Shown here: positions 1 through 8,571 of the stretch, piece by piece
How positions within the stretch are numbered: the stretch's first letter is position 1
How the letters are laid out: each line of letters begins with the position of its first letter
Origin: Bacillus amyloliquefaciens DSM 7 = ATCC 23350
Lineage (GTDB): Bacteria; Bacillota; Bacilli; Bacillales; Bacillaceae
Reading direction: 5' to 3'
Assembly (NCBI RefSeq): GCF_000196735.1
Contig: NC_014551.1
Coordinates: 1,297,001-1,361,000 of the forward strand
DNA length: 64,000 nucleotides
Translations under genes and position numbers: made by a program
Notes under the pieces: model-generated
Databases searched by the model: none
Told to the model about the DNA's origin: nothing
What the model saw: only the letters and a program-made list of their open reading frames with translations

Positions 1-13
1 GGAGGTTATTTAG

Positions 14-223
14 ATGATTAAGACAAATCTACTTAGCAACCACGTTGATGAGGTTATTGGTGAATATTACGCTGCCAAAGGATATTCAGTTCATAGCGTT
101 GACCGCCAGGCAAATGGACAACTGATTGTTGTTACGGAACGAGTAGCAAAAGAGCAGGAACCGGTAAAAGTTGATATCGCATTTGAACATAAAAGATCGC
201 ATAGAAAGAAGCATTTAGCATAA
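14..223 (+). CDS. Small hypothetical protein
   Basis: A 69-residue protein with a strong ribosome binding site (GGAGGT) at the very start of the window, 8 bases before the ATG. The sequence is soluble and mixed, with a very basic C-terminal tail (HKRSHRKKH). I do not recognise the family. It sits in a region of phage-like and toxin-related fragments, so a mobile-element origin is likely but not shown. Confidence 0.55.
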   Translation: MIKTNLLSNHVDEVIGEYYAAKGYSVHSVDRQANGQLIVVTERVAKEQEPVKVDIAFEHKRSHRKKHLA

Positions 224-236
224 AAAAGCCAAAGAG

Positions 237-611
237 TTATAACCCTTTACCATTAGGTGATTTCCTTAACCGATTCGCAATGTACTTCATTACGTTTACT
301 GCAATCGTTACCAATGCAATAATTAATGCTATTTCAAATAAGAGGATATATCTAAAATTCACATTAAGCTTTTCAAAGTAATCGCTGGTAAAAGAGAGAA
401 GTTGATAAATTCCTAGCATAAAAAGAATAAAGGTAACTCCTAAAATTACAAGTGACTTTTTAGAATAATCTTTAGCATGTTCAAAGTTATAAATCATTAT
501 TGATACAAATAACAAAGCCGTAGCAATCTTGTGGGATAGCGATTCATCAGCCGAAAATGATTGCACTGCTAGGCTAATGATTAATCCAGTAATTCCGATT
601 GTTTTATTCAA
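237..611 (-). CDS. Small four-helix membrane protein, unknown function
   Basis: An integral membrane protein with about four hydrophobic segments and a short basic tail. The likely start is TTG at 611; an upstream in-frame extension to 653 exists but adds a non-membrane leader. It is convergent with the gene at 14-223. Small membrane proteins next to polymorphic-toxin debris are sometimes immunity proteins, but nothing in the sequence proves this. Family not recognised. Confidence 0.5.
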   Translation of the reverse strand: MNKTIGITGLIISLAVQSFSADESLSHKIATALLFVSIMIYNFEHAKDYSKKSLVILGVTFILFMLGIYQLLSFTSDYFEKLNVNFRYILLFEIALIIALVTIAVNVMKYIANRLRKSPNGKGL

Positions 612-733
612 GGCAACACCCACTCGTATGTAAGTTAGGTACGAGTTTACCAATTAAAGGGGATTTTCTCAAGATGAAACACATTAAAATTAAATTAAAA
701 TCGTGATTTTAAATAGATGAATAGGAGGAACGA

Positions 734-973
734 ATGAATTAAGATATTCAGTTTTTAAAAGAACTTCAGCAAGAGTTGAAAACACAAAATACTGACTCTT
801 AAGCTGCACCGCGGTTTTGGTTTGTAGGGGATTATAAATGGATCCGGATTTCAGAGGATGATGCGGAACGTTATTCTGTTTACATTCCTGAAGATTGAGA
901 ATCGTATGAACTGGAAAGTTTTCTAACTCCCTATAGATGGGAGGATTATTACATACTGTTTATTATGCTGTAA
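734..973 (+). pseudogene. Decayed phage-like gene with three in-frame stops
   Basis: One frame starting at ATG 734, behind AGGAGG at 723-728, reads as a coherent acidic protein with a WFVGDYKWIRISEDDAERY-type segment. It is interrupted by stops at 740-742, 800-802 and 896-898, and ends at 971-973. The frame is never shifted, so the damage is by point changes only. The style resembles small hypothetical proteins of Bacillus phages. Its 3' end overlaps the membrane protein gene on the other strand. Confidence 0.5.
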
Positions 974-1185
974 ACCAATGCAACAACAAACAATGGATAA
1001 GAGATAATGGCAATTAATTTTGAGGATTTACTCTTATTTTTTTCAAATGTGTATATTAGTGCAAATCCTAAAAAGAATATCGTGACAAACCAAGAGGAAT
1101 AGGCCGGGAACAATGCTATAAGTAAGACAATAAGAGTGGATAACGCGAAAGAAGAGTTTAGCGTTATTTTCTGATTATTTTCCAA
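949..1185 (-). CDS. Small three-helix membrane protein
   Basis: A 78-residue protein that is nearly all hydrophobic, with about three membrane segments separated by a short lysine/serine loop (KNKSKSSK). TTG at 1185 is preferred because AGGAGG lies 7 bases upstream; a GTG three codons earlier overlaps that ribosome binding site. It resembles in size and layout the membrane protein at 237-611, and both lie in the toxin/phage debris zone. No family recognised. Confidence 0.5.
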   Translation of the reverse strand: MENNQKITLNSSFALSTLIVLLIALFPAYSSWFVTIFFLGFALIYTFEKNKSKSSKLIAIISYPLFVVALVYSIINSM

Positions 1186-1474
1186 ATAAACCACCTCCTA
1201 ACACGTATTCCCCCATATAAAAACACTTAAACATTATACTTAAGGGAGCATGATTTAATGATTAACATTTTAAATAAAGAGCAAGATGAGGCAATCCGGT
1301 ATTTTAAAAACAAATTGAATATATTTTGATGTATACCTGCTCACCGTTTGCATTTTTTTGAACACTCAGATTACTTTTCCATCATGCAACATCAATAATC
1401 GGTCCGTCTACATAATGATTTGGTGTTAAAGTTAAGGTTTTATTGTTCTCAGAAGATCTGAAACTTCTAACAAC

Positions 1475-1657
1475 ATGGGCATAGGTAATGTCAAACAAGG
1501 TGATAGTACGCCTCTGGCACCCGGCGGTGGATTAGCTGCTCATGAAGCAAAAGACGGGCATCTAATTGATAGACATATCGGTAAGACTGATGAAGAGTTA
1601 TTACAGAGGGTACAGATAAAACAAGAAGATACGTGCCTTGTGTCAGACGGTTCCTAA
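1475..1657 (+). pseudogene. Remnant of an RNase A-like toxin domain (front half)
   Basis: The reading frame contains GGGLAAHEAKDGHLIDRHIG followed by KTDEELLQRV. This matches my memory of the start of the bacterial RNase A-like toxin domain (CdiA-CT type) found at the C-terminus of LXG and CDI polymorphic toxins. The N-terminal delivery part is missing and the frame dies soon after the motif, so this cannot be a working toxin. A back-half-like piece of the same domain lies on the opposite strand at 3895-4035. Confidence 0.55.
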
Positions 1658-1903
1658 TTAGTTCTTCAGATTATATTTATGGATCGAAAACAAAGCGAAA
1701 CTTGAAGCGGTATTGAAGTAATAAAAAGATCCCTTAAATTTCAAGGAACCTAAAGTTTCAATCATCACTCTTATACCTTTGTGGGATCTTGTCTCTCCAG
1801 ACGAGCATAAGTTCTTTGAATTTTTCTGTTTCCATGGAGCTTTTATCGTTTTCACTTTCTGAATAAAGGTGTTCTATGACTGTTTGATCTTCTTTTATAT
1901 ATG

Positions 1904-2028
1904 CTATGGGGTGGTGTTTAATTGAATCTTATATTCTTCAATAGAACCATCCAATACTTCTTAAATCAATTTCAAGTATTCATTGGCTACAATGTCTTCA
2001 ATGAAATCAGAAGGTGGAAATGTCCCAT
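1904..2028 (-). pseudogene. Possible decayed immunity-type gene fragment
   Basis: On the minus strand one frame reads FPPSDFIEDIVANEYLKLI, then a stop, then EVLDGSIEEYKIQL, before terminating at 1904-1906. The acidic helical character and the position next to a toxin remnant suggest a lost immunity protein. Start codon and upstream part are not recognisable. This is a weak call resting on one coherent frame with a single internal stop. Confidence 0.25.
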
Positions 2029-2188
2029 AAAAACGGAAAATTCCGTTTGGAAAGTTTCAGGTTTATAAATAGGTTGGTAGCAGAACTAATACTTTACAAA
2101 GTGAAGAACATTATTTATAAACAAGTTTAAAAATTAACCGATAATAGTATTGTTCTTTTCTAGATTAACTTTTTGGAGAGTGATTTCT

Positions 2189-3507
2189 TTGAATAAAAAC
2201 CTAATTATAGTTTTATTTCTCATTTTTTCAAGCCTGTTACTCACTACTACTGTACCAGTGAAAGCTCAAGATGCAGATCAAACTGGAGTGAAAACTTGGG
2301 AAGATAAAGAAGATTTACCGAAAGGACTATCTCTTTTTAGTACAGCGGTTATTGACGGTAAAATCTATGTAATTGGTGGTAATAATAACGGCAAAGTTCA
2401 AAACCAAATTTATGTATATGATCCTAAACAAAATAAATGGATTGAAAAAGTTTCTATGAATGAAGGGAGAGAAGGTGCTGCTATTGCAGTTATTGAACAT
2501 AAAATCTATGTAATCGGAGGTTATGGCGAGGATAATTCTGGTTCGAAGACCTATTTAAAAACTGTTGAAATATATGACATTAACACAGATTCATGGACAA
2601 AAGGTGTAGAAATACCTAAACCTCTAACGGGATCATCTGCAACAGTTATAGGGAAGGATATTTATTTAATAGGTGGATTTAATCCTAGTGAAGGTCCAAC
2701 TTCCAATACTTATATTTACAATACTGAGACTAAAACCTGGTCTGAAAAAAGTTCCCTGCCGATTCCATTAAGAGCTTTAAGCACAGCAACAGTAAAAGAA
2801 AAAATCTATGCCATTGGTGGCGAAAATAAAAGTGGTTTGAGTAATAGCATTTTTGAGTATGATCCCAAAACTGATAATTGGACCTTTAAATACTCTTTGA
2901 TGAATAAATTAAGCTATATAGCTTCTACGGTATACAATAATAAAATATATTTTATGGGAGGATCAGATTCAAGTAAAAAAGCATCAAATGGTTCAGTAAT
3001 TTATGACCCGATTGCAAATACAGTTAACAATTTTCAAAATCTAACCAGTTCTCGAATAGCTGCAGGTGCGGCAACTATTAATAATAATATTTTTATTATC
3101 GGGGGAACTAATAAAGGTGGCTCTATTGGTGTAGATACTTCAGGTATGATGAAAACAGTACAGGTGTATTCAGAGAAAAACCCAGATGATAACTTGGGAG
3201 ATCCGAGTTCTGGTGGCAATATTCCTGAGGAAGGGCACGATGATCGAGCTATCCTTACTATAACAATGAAACAGGACTTGAAAAAGAATTTGATCTTTCG
3301 ATGAAAGAGGTAAATGATTTCATTAACTGGTACGATCAAAAAGATTCAGGAACAGGCCCTTCGAGATACGAGATTGACAAGCACGGTAATAACATTGGAC
3401 CGTTTGAGAGCAGAAAAGATCATGTTATCTTTAAGAATATCCTTACTTTTGAAATAAATGAGTACTCAACAAATAAAAGCAGTAATCAAAGTGACAAAAC
3501 CTCTTAA
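2189..3507 (+). pseudogene. Secreted Kelch-repeat protein, frameshifted
   Basis: TTG at 2189 follows GGAGAG and opens a signal peptide ending near VKAQDADQ. About five to six Kelch repeats follow, each with an IYVIGG-type strand and a paired W (for example KIYVIGGNNNG, DIYLIGGFNPS), as in beta-propeller proteins. The first frame stops at 3302-3304. From about 3266 the next frame continues as ETGLEKEFDLSMKEVNDFIN, and runs on to 3507. That tail is the expected C-terminal module, so one base has been lost near 3266. Either the gene is broken or the base call is wrong. Confidence 0.75.
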
Positions 3508-3551
3508 CAAAAAACAGATTTCGGTTAAATGATTCCAGTCCACGTATAGAT

Positions 3552-3584
3552 AAAGCCCTTCTCTTATGAGAGGGGCTTTCTTTT
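3552..3584. terminator. Bidirectional terminator between convergent genes
   Basis: Perfect 12-bp stem AAAGCCCTTCTC / GAGAGGGGCTTT (one G-T pair) with a TTAT loop, followed by CTTTT. It lies between the Kelch gene on the plus strand and the immunity-like gene on the minus strand and could serve both. Confidence 0.8.
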
Positions 3585-3586
3585 AC

Positions 3587-3856
3587 CTAGAGAGTTTCTT
3601 TTATTTGAGTTATTACTTTTTCTAACCATTGTATGGGGGTTAATTCAATCGCTGGAAAATAAATCTCCGAGTTTGATTTTATAAAGCTTTCTTTTTCTTG
3701 TTCAGATATGTCACTATTTAAAAATGCTTCACAAAATTTTATTGTGAAAACTAGGCATTCTTTGCTGGATTCAGTTATGAAGTTTTCAAGGGCTTGTTTT
3801 GGTGAACCCATGTCCTGGTGAAATGTTCCGTCTGGGAAATCACTTAATTCTTCCAA
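3587..3856 (-). CDS. CDI-type immunity protein, start codon apparently lost
   Basis: An acidic 89-residue protein containing FPDGTFHQDMGSPKQALENF, which resembles the FHQD motif of contact-dependent inhibition immunity proteins (CdiI_2-like). Homologous-looking residues (TIYDNYDSLEELS) extend upstream in frame beyond TTG 3856 to about 3880, where AGGAG is well placed but the expected ATG reads ATTC. The start has therefore probably been damaged, leaving TTG 3856 or a rare ATT start. It directly follows a toxin-tail remnant on the same strand, the usual toxin-immunity order. Confidence 0.5.
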   Translation of the reverse strand: MEELSDFPDGTFHQDMGSPKQALENFITESSKECLVFTIKFCEAFLNSDISEQEKESFIKSNSEIYFPAIELTPIQWLEKVITQIKETL

Positions 3857-3894
3857 ACTATCATAATTATCGTAAATAGTGAATTAGAACTCCT

Positions 3895-4035
3895 TTATTT
3901 TATAGGATAACCAGTTAAAATAAACTCCCCATTTATACTTTTTTTCAACACTATTTTTGCGTTGGTGACATCCTCAGCAACATTTGACCCTTGTTCTACG
4001 TTTCTTCCGAGAATTTCTCCCTTCCCTTTATATCC
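3895..4035 (-). pseudogene. Remnant of an RNase A-like toxin domain (back half)
   Basis: The minus-strand frame reads GYKGKGEILGRNVEQG, then VTNAKIVLKKSINGEFILTGYP, and ends in TAA at 3895-3897. The pattern 'TNA.IVLKK..NG.FILTGYP' is what I recall at the end of the RNase A-like toxin domain. The stop abuts the AGGAG of the downstream immunity gene, as expected for a toxin-immunity pair. Nothing upstream supplies a delivery domain, so it is an orphan toxin tail. Confidence 0.5.
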
Positions 4036-4241
4036 CAAAGGGAGGGTGGGTTAATAGCTTATCGCAAGCATTGATCACCGGACATTCTACCGAAGTCAAA
4101 GGATCGCATAGCGTCTTTATGATTTAAGAAAACTGTTCTTCGTTGATGATTCACGAGGGCTGACGTTTACCCATATGAATTAGCGGCTTTTCGCATGGAG
4201 GTAACATGTGGAAACTGGTCAACAGCTTTAGAAACTTCATC

Positions 4242-4494
4242 ATAACAGGGAATGCGGCGAGCTGAGGGATTATAAAGAAATATGGGCTTACAGCTATGAA
4301 GGATGTATGAAAATCCGTTAGAAGGAGGAAATCAGTTTCATTGAAAGCGTTGATTACGCATACAGCTTTGATGAATGGGCGAAGCAGTTCCAATACGGAA
4401 AAATGACAAAACGCAGTGTGACGGTTCGAATGCGGGAGTATGGAACTTCCCATTCATCCGGAGTTATGTCAGAGGGACAAAAAGACATTTTTTA
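4242..4494 (+). pseudogene. Phage-like gene fragment with internal stop
   Basis: One frame reads GELRDYKEIWAYSYEGCMKI, a TAG at 4319-4321, then EEISFIESVDYAYSFDEWAK and onward to a TAA at 4492-4494. The 3' part is clean and ends just before the ribosome binding site of the next gene. The part before about 4242 is not readable. The protein is not recognised; small size and neighbours suggest phage or conjugative-element ancestry. Confidence 0.4.
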
Positions 4495-4507
4495 AGGAGG
4501 AAGCGGC

Positions 4508-4870
4508 ATGATTGAATTTACACGGCCATCACCTATGAAGAAAACATGCGCGATGCATCCGGAAAAGGAATCTGTCAGATCAGTTTCGTTTACTGATTTT
4601 AACGGCAATTCTGTAACAGTAACCCTTTGTCAAATGTGTCTGGCTGAATTAAAAATGAAAGCCGCAACTGAATACAGGAGCATGACGGAGGAGCAGGCCA
4701 AGCTGAATCGTTTCAAGATTGGTGATTATGTGTATTTAGAGCATTTGGGAGTAGTCGGTGAGATAAAAAACATGGAAGGCGCTCAAGTGGCAAACAGGAC
4801 AGACGCAGACGGAGTCCGGAAGGCTACCCCTAAGGAAATCGCAGAATACAAAAAGCAGGAGGAGCAATAG
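4508..4870 (+). CDS. Small zinc-binding-type hypothetical protein
   Basis: A 120-residue protein behind AAGGAGG at 4494-4500. It has Cys and His near residues 14-18 (TCAMHP) and a later CQMC, which together could bind one metal. A central YVYLEHLGVVGEIKN segment looks like a small beta-barrel. The C-terminus is charged. It follows a phage-like fragment on the same strand and was probably in one operon with it. No family recognised. Confidence 0.55.
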   Translation: MIEFTRPSPMKKTCAMHPEKESVRSVSFTDFNGNSVTVTLCQMCLAELKMKAATEYRSMTEEQAKLNRFKIGDYVYLEHLGVVGEIKNMEGAQVANRTDADGVRKATPKEIAEYKKQEEQ

Positions 4871-4974
4871 GGAAAGGACACAGCTTTCTTTCCTTTCCCT
4901 ATTATTGGATTATGGTAAATCTGTAATTGTAGCTGTTGTGGATGCATTTGAAGGAGGATAGGGTCCAAGAACTG

Positions 4975-5563
4975 CTTTCATGCCATACACACATCGATAT
5001 ACGTTGAAAAGAAAAGGGACATTCATGAAAAAATTATTCTTCTGTTCTGCACCCATCCAAGAGTGAATTCAATATCACTATCATGCTACTGGATAAACTT
5101 TTTATTGTTTATCTGTTCAGCCGTTAGATTGACTTCAACTGTATTTTATTAGTAGTCACTGCAAAAGCATCGCCTGTTGAAACACTTCATCGCAGCATAA
5201 CCACTGTACCCCTTACCAGAGGCTGCAGATACAGTTAGTTGGTTTGAGTCAGTAATAGGGGTTTTAATTTCGTCTATAAACTCTTTCAAATTTACAGCTT
5301 CATTATTATCTGGGCTTTCCTATCAGAGTATTATCAATGATCTATTTTTAAAGTGCGGACCTTGACCACCTTCGTAGGGGCAGGACGCATTTCTACTCGA
5401 TTGATTGACTCTGATTGTTTTAACGTGAGGACGTTTTAAATTAACCTTTTCAGCTGATTTCCTAACTGTCACGGAAAACATTCTCCAGGAAATATATTGA
5501 CTGTTTTCCTGTTTGTGATGTTAATTAGAAGGGGTATACAAAATCATTGAAGTAGGAGGTCTG
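4975..5563. other. Gene-poor stretch upstream of penP
   Basis: No intact gene is visible. On the minus strand between about 5150 and 5420 one frame holds two coherent pieces (NASCPYEGGQGPHFKN and NEAVNLKEFIDEIKTPITDS) separated by a double stop, probably the remains of a lost gene. Just before penP an 8-bp inverted repeat GGAAAACA (5473-5480) / TGTTTTCC (5502-5509) flanks a possible -35 box TTGACT (5498-5503), a candidate control site. Confidence 0.35.
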
Positions 5564-6484
5564 ATGAATGTGAAAAGGAAAGCGACATTAAAATTTGGAA
5601 TATGTATTGGGCTTTTATGTGTCAGTTTTACCGGTTTCAATTCTTTATTCGGCTCAACGCATGCTGAAGCAAAATCCATAGAAAACACAAAAATGACAAG
5701 CTGTATAACGAATCAAAAATTTGTTCAGCTTGAGAAAAAATTTGATGCCAGGCTTGGAGTTTATGCGATTGATACGGGGTCAAACAAGACAATCGCCTAC
5801 CGGCCAAATGAACGATTCGCTTACGCATCAACCTATAAAGTCCTGGCCGCAGCGGCTGTCCTGAAGCAAAAACCGATTGAAAAACTTAATGACGTCATCC
5901 GATACACCAAAGAAGATCTTGTTACATATTCTCCGATCACAGAAAAACACCTGGATACAGGCATGAGCCTGAAAGAAATCTCAGAAGCCGCTATCCGTTA
6001 CAGCGATAATACCGCCGGGAACATATTGCTGCAGCAGCTTGGCGGTCCTAAAGGTTTCGAAAAATCACTGAAACAGATCGGGGATCATGTAACGAAAGCT
6101 GATCGATTCGAGACGGATCTGAACTCTGCAATCCCTGGGGATATTCGTGACACAAGCACCGCAAAAGCGCTGGCAACCGACCTTAAAGCTTTCACTTTGG
6201 GTAACACTCTCACGACTGACAAGCGGACGATCTTAACTGATTGGATGCGGGGCAACGCTACCGGAGACGAACTGATTCGGGCAGGCGCTCCCGCGGGATG
6301 GGAAGTCGGCGATAAATCCGGAGCCGGAAGTTACGGAACACGAAACGACATTGCTATTGTTTGGCCGCCTGACAGAGCTCCTATTGTTTTGGCCATCCTG
6401 ACAAAACGGTTTACGAAAGATGCCGAGTATGATAATGCTCTTATCGCCGAGGCTGCAAAAGTCGCCCTTGATGACCTCAAATAA
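5564..6484 (+). CDS. penP: Class A beta-lactamase (penicillinase)
   Basis: A 306-residue secreted serine beta-lactamase that hydrolyses penicillin-type rings. A signal peptide occupies about residues 1-36 (ending THAEA). All class A hallmarks are present: S89-T-Y-K92 catalytic motif, S147-D-N149 loop, E183 in the omega loop (ETDLN), and K251-S-G253. The KSG rather than KTG variant matches the B. subtilis PenP lineage as I recall it. The start follows GTAGGAGGT. The gene stands alone with its own terminator. No BlaI/BlaR-type regulator is adjacent. Confidence 0.95.
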   Translation: MNVKRKATLKFGICIGLLCVSFTGFNSLFGSTHAEAKSIENTKMTSCITNQKFVQLEKKFDARLGVYAIDTGSNKTIAYRPNERFAYASTYKVLAAAAVLKQKPIEKLNDVIRYTKEDLVTYSPITEKHLDTGMSLKEISEAAIRYSDNTAGNILLQQLGGPKGFEKSLKQIGDHVTKADRFETDLNSAIPGDIRDTSTAKALATDLKAFTLGNTLTTDKRTILTDWMRGNATGDELIRAGAPAGWEVGDKSGAGSYGTRNDIAIVWPPDRAPIVLAILTKRFTKDAEYDNALIAEAAKVALDDLK

Positions 6485-6499
6485 ACTTTTTACACACGG

Positions 6500-6526
6500 C
6501 CGTTCATTTTTTATGAACGGTTTTTT
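6500..6526 (+). terminator. penP terminator
   Basis: Stem CCGTTCAT (6500-6507) / ATGAACGG (6513-6520) followed by TTTTTT, 16 bases after the penP stop. Confidence 0.85.
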
Positions 6527-6603
6527 ATATGTTGAGAATGCGGTATGCCGGTTTCGATGTTATAATGAAAAACCATAAAATGATGGGAAGAGGGGGAATT
6601 TCA

Positions 6604-6885
6604 ATGCTTTACATAACGGCATGTTTAAAAATCATCAGTGATAAAGACCTTAATGAAATAATGAAGGAATTCAAAAAACTTGAGGAAGAAACGAACAAAG
6701 AAGAAGGCTGTATTCAATTCCATGCTTATCCGCTCGAACCATCAGAACGCAAAATCATGCTTTGGGAGATTTGGGAAAACGAAGAAGCTGTTAAAGTCCA
6801 TTTCACGAAAAAACACACAAAAGACGTTCAAAAACAAGAATTAACGGAAGTGGAATGGATACTGAAAAGCAATGTGAGTGAGTAA
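6604..6885 (+). CDS. Antibiotic-biosynthesis-monooxygenase-fold (ABM) protein
   Basis: A 93-residue protein of the dimeric ferredoxin-like ABM/YgiN family, whose members act on quinones, haem or small aromatics. The start at 6604 is chosen because AGAGGGGGA lies just upstream; an in-frame ATG at 6529 would add 25 residues that overlap the penP terminator region. Features are an EEETNKEEGCIQF strand-turn and LWEIWENEEAVKVHF, typical of the family. It is monocistronic. The exact substrate cannot be told. Confidence 0.75.
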   Translation: MLYITACLKIISDKDLNEIMKEFKKLEEETNKEEGCIQFHAYPLEPSERKIMLWEIWENEEAVKVHFTKKHTKDVQKQELTEVEWILKSNVSE

Positions 6886-6940
6886 AAGGCTTTTATATTG
6901 TGGCCGACTCTGTCAACAACAATCATCTGTATCATTCACT

Positions 6941-6966
6941 AAAACCCTTGCTGCGGCAAGGGTTTT
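6941..6966. terminator. Terminator after the ABM gene
   Basis: An 11-bp perfect stem AAAACCCTTGC / GCAAGGGTTTT with loop TGCG, followed by CTTACTTT. It lies between the ABM gene and the convergent MFS exporter gene. Confidence 0.8.
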
Positions 6967-7018
6967 CTTACTTTAAAGTTCATTTCTCTTAGCTCTCAGA
7001 GAGACCATAAAAAGTTCT

Positions 7019-8431
7019 TTATATCGCAGTCTTTTTATGGGTAAGGAACAGACTTGGAATGAAGATGACCGCAAGGATGATGACGGAGACTAAAAATCCG
7101 GCATGGTAGCCTTTTAAACTGTTTTCAATCGTTGGCTGCAATCCTTGTATGACAGTTGCGGTAACGGTGGCGATCACAGCTGATCCAAAGCTGGACCCAA
7201 GATTTTCAATCATATTAATACCGACACCCGCTTCCGGAAGCTGTTTGCCGTCAAGTCCTGTATAAGCGTCGCTCGTTAACGGAAGCATAATTCCTCCAAA
7301 ACTGGCGCCCCGGATGAACAATACGACGGAAATCCAAATCAAACTTGTTTTATCGGTGATATAGATCAGCGGGACAGACCCGATAAGAGAAAGAACAAGA
7401 CTGACCATAACCACGTATTTCGCACCGATCTTATCAATCATTTTTCCGATCAGCGGCCTGGTGACGAGCATCCCGACTCCTTGGGGAATTAAGGCAAGCG
7501 CTGCTTCGATTGCCGTGAAATGACGAAAGTTTTGAAAGAACAGCGGAAGAATTAACATCGGTCCCATGATGGCAATATTCGCTAAAAACAAACCGATCGC
7601 AGATGCTGTGAAGCTCTTGTGTGCAAACAAATTCATCGGCAGCACGGTTTGATTTTTTCTGATCTGATTATATACGAGGTAAATGGCTGCTGATACAAGA
7701 CCAATGCCCGCCCATAAAATTGTATCGATATTATTAAATGATGCATGATCCGCTGCTTTCGTAATACCGTAAATCAATGCCGCGCTCATTAAGGACAAAT
7801 TGATAATCCCGAAAATATCGAGTTTACGATCTTTGTTGAATGGTTCAAAGTCTGGAATGGTTTTCATCATAAGCGGTGCAGCAATCAAAACGATGAACAC
7901 GTTGATGAAGAAAATCCAATGCCACGAAGCGCCTTGAACGATGAAGCCTCCGATGACAGGTCCTAAAATCGGGCCGAAGATCATAGGGGTGCTGACGATT
8001 GCCATCACTTTTCCCAGGTTTTCCGGACCTGCTGTTTTAACCAGGAGTGTTGACATTAGCGGAGTAATAATGCCAGCGCTGAATCCTTGAAGCAAACGGA
8101 AGAAGATGAAGCTGGAAACGTCACGGCTCATTCCCGCAAATACAGAAATGACACCAAAGGCGATGACTGAGCCGACGAAGATTTTCTTACCGTTATATTG
8201 ATTCATAAGCCAGCCGGATACGGGTACTGCAATCGCAAGTGCTAACACATAGCCTGTAACGGACCATTGAACGGTAGCCAATGTCGTGTTGAAATCTTTA
8301 GTCAATTTGTCGATGGCGATGTTCACCATCGTTGAGTCAAGCATTGGAGCGATTGCTCCCAGTGCAATAGCCCAGGCGGCTGTGAGAACTTCTTTTGGCA
8401 GCCGGGGTTCCTTTCTTTTATGTTTTGACAT
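7019..8431 (-). CDS. MFS drug exporter, DHA2 (EmrB/QacA) family
   Basis: A 470-residue transporter with about 14 membrane segments, the DHA2 drug:H+ antiporter layout. Visible signatures are LDSTMVNIAIDKLTKDF in helix 1 (motif D1 type) and GPILGPVIGGFIV in helix 5 (motif C of antiporters). It lies downstream of a MarR regulator on the same strand, separated by a terminator-like hairpin, and has its own consensus promoter overlapped by two operator copies. The pair resembles B. subtilis mdtR-mdtP or lmrAB in layout, but I cannot assign which ortholog it is. Confidence 0.85.
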   Translation of the reverse strand: MSKHKRKEPRLPKEVLTAAWAIALGAIAPMLDSTMVNIAIDKLTKDFNTTLATVQWSVTGYVLALAIAVPVSGWLMNQYNGKKIFVGSVIAFGVISVFAGMSRDVSSFIFFRLLQGFSAGIITPLMSTLLVKTAGPENLGKVMAIVSTPMIFGPILGPVIGGFIVQGASWHWIFFINVFIVLIAAPLMMKTIPDFEPFNKDRKLDIFGIINLSLMSAALIYGITKAADHASFNNIDTILWAGIGLVSAAIYLVYNQIRKNQTVLPMNLFAHKSFTASAIGLFLANIAIMGPMLILPLFFQNFRHFTAIEAALALIPQGVGMLVTRPLIGKMIDKIGAKYVVMVSLVLSLIGSVPLIYITDKTSLIWISVVLFIRGASFGGIMLPLTSDAYTGLDGKQLPEAGVGINMIENLGSSFGSAVIATVTATVIQGLQPTIENSLKGYHAGFLVSVIILAVIFIPSLFLTHKKTAI

Positions 8432-8457
8432 ATTATTCTCCTCTCAAAATCGCTAAC

Positions 8458-8512
8458 TTTGTTTCCTTGTCAACAAAATAATAGAGTTATTTTGTTTCTT
8501 TGTCAACAATAA
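8458..8512 (-). promoter_or_regulatory. MFS gene promoter with two MarR-type operators
   Basis: On the minus strand, -35 TTGACA (8501-8506) and -10 TATTAT (8478-8483) are 17 bases apart. Two near-identical 18-bp elements cover the -35 and the stretch after the -10. Read on the plus strand they are TTGTTTCTTTGTCAACAA (8492-8509) and TTGTTTCCTTGTCAACAA (8459-8476). Each has palindromic ends TTGTT/AACAA. A third copy lies before the marR gene. The regulator is inferred to bind them. Confidence 0.75.
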
Positions 8513-8525
8513 GAGGAGGATGAAA

Positions 8526-8555
8526 AGGCAGCCCGTTCTCAAAAAGGGGCTGCCT
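8526..8555 (-). terminator. Terminator or attenuator between marR and MFS genes
   Basis: Stem AGGCAGCCC (8526-8534) / GGGCTGCCT (8547-8555); on the minus strand it is followed by TTTTC. It separates the regulator gene from the exporter gene, which then has its own promoter. Confidence 0.7.
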
Positions 8556-8571
8556 ATGGTTTCATTTAAAT

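Noticed and set aside
1658..1855. A 65-codon minus-strand frame after the toxin remnant
   Set aside because: No start signal, no recognisable motif, and it crosses imperfect inverted repeats; probably non-coding.
6529..6603. Upstream start for the ABM gene
   Set aside because: It would begin just after the penP terminator and lacks a ribosome binding site, while ATG 6604 has a strong one.
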